A stretch of 12,835 nucleotides of DNA, from assembly GCA_964246705.1 (NCBI GenBank), contig CAXTRQ010000172.1, positions 1 through 12,835 of the forward strand. Reading direction: 5' to 3'. The DNA comes from DASZCR01 sp964246705 (GTDB lineage Bacteria; Acidobacteriota; Blastocatellia; Pyrinomonadales; Pyrinomonadaceae). A program made the position numbers and the translations under genes. Below are positions 12,782 through 12,835 of the stretch, piece after piece (position 1 is the first letter of the stretch; each line of letters opens with the position of its first letter). Below the pieces are notes generated by a model. The model was not told the origin of the DNA, searched no databases, and was given only the letters and a program-made list of their open reading frames with translations.

Positions 12782-12835
12782 ATGCGTGACTCACCGGCAC
12801 CAATCAACGCCCTCACCCTCTTCGACGAAGCGCTT
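12782..12835 (+). CDS. Start of an unidentified gene, cut by window end
   Basis: The ATG at 12782 opens a frame of 18 codons (MRDSPAPINALTLFDEAL) running off the window. There is no clear Shine-Dalgarno sequence. The 'PINALTLFDEAL' style is reminiscent of the N-terminal helix of site-specific integrases, but this is far too short to assign. The direct repeats just upstream suggest it is regulated or acts on adjacent DNA. Confidence 0.35.
   Translation, partial: MRDSPAPINALTLFDEAL

Noticed and set aside
1..12835. tRNA or rRNA genes
   Set aside because: No cloverleaf with a TTCGANNC-type T-arm or conserved rRNA stretch was recognised on either strand by eye.

Overview
The window looks like an accessory region of a bacterial chromosome or large mobile element. 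It is moderately GC-rich with no ribosomal or obvious core genes, and it mixes a phage-type fibre gene, an IS remnant, an AAA+ ATPase module, small secreted cysteine-rich proteins and a NYN nuclease. The very long helical-repeat protein, the carboxypeptidase-regulatory-like (CarboxypepD_reg) modules and the secreted Cys-rich proteins would suit an environmental bacterium, for example Acidobacteriota. That is an impression from gene style, not a taxonomic proof.

Layout. (1) 3-1268, +: 3' part of a phage tail-fibre-like gene that runs in from the left edge. (2) 1269-1851: gene-poor stretch with a 15-bp perfect inverted repeat, a frameshifted gene-like remnant on the minus strand and a doubtful small ORF. 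(3) 1852-6689, -: two-gene operon with an ATGA overlap. It encodes a membrane-anchored protein with two Ig-like CarboxypepD_reg domains, then a 1379-aa exported protein with one such domain, a coiled coil and 13 tandem 57-aa helical repeats plus a partial one. (4) 6871-7117, +: left end and N-terminal stub of an IS5-type transposase. (5) 7277-8985, +: an ExeA/TniB-like AAA+ ATPase translationally coupled to an unrecognised 294-aa protein. The middle of that second gene carries about twelve copies of the quasi-palindrome GTGGACGGCCAC, five of them at exactly 23-bp pitch. (6) 9314-11037, +: three genes, two small secreted Cys-rich proteins with twin Cx3C motifs flanking a membrane-anchored thioredoxin-like protein, with a promoter, a terminator and hairpins visible. 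(7) 11038-11945: about 900 bp without a convincing gene but rich in hairpins. It ends in a compact promoter, GNRA stem-loop and terminator leader. (8) 11946-12599, +: NYN-domain (PIN-like) nuclease. (9) 12782-end, +: start of a gene cut by the window edge, preceded by two similar direct repeats.

How the genes may work together. The best candidate for an undescribed system is the ATPase plus iteron-gene pair. The repeat is kept at DNA level in all three reading frames and both orientations at helical spacing, so it is probably a protein-binding array such as a replication origin or a nucleoprotein assembly site embedded in a coding sequence, as in the lambda O gene. The Cys-rich/thioredoxin cassette looks like a self-contained unit for secreting and oxidatively folding small proteins. 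The NYN gene is probably controlled by its structured leader, where the ribosome-binding site lies inside a terminator hairpin. The minus-strand operon looks like an envelope-associated scaffold of unknown purpose.
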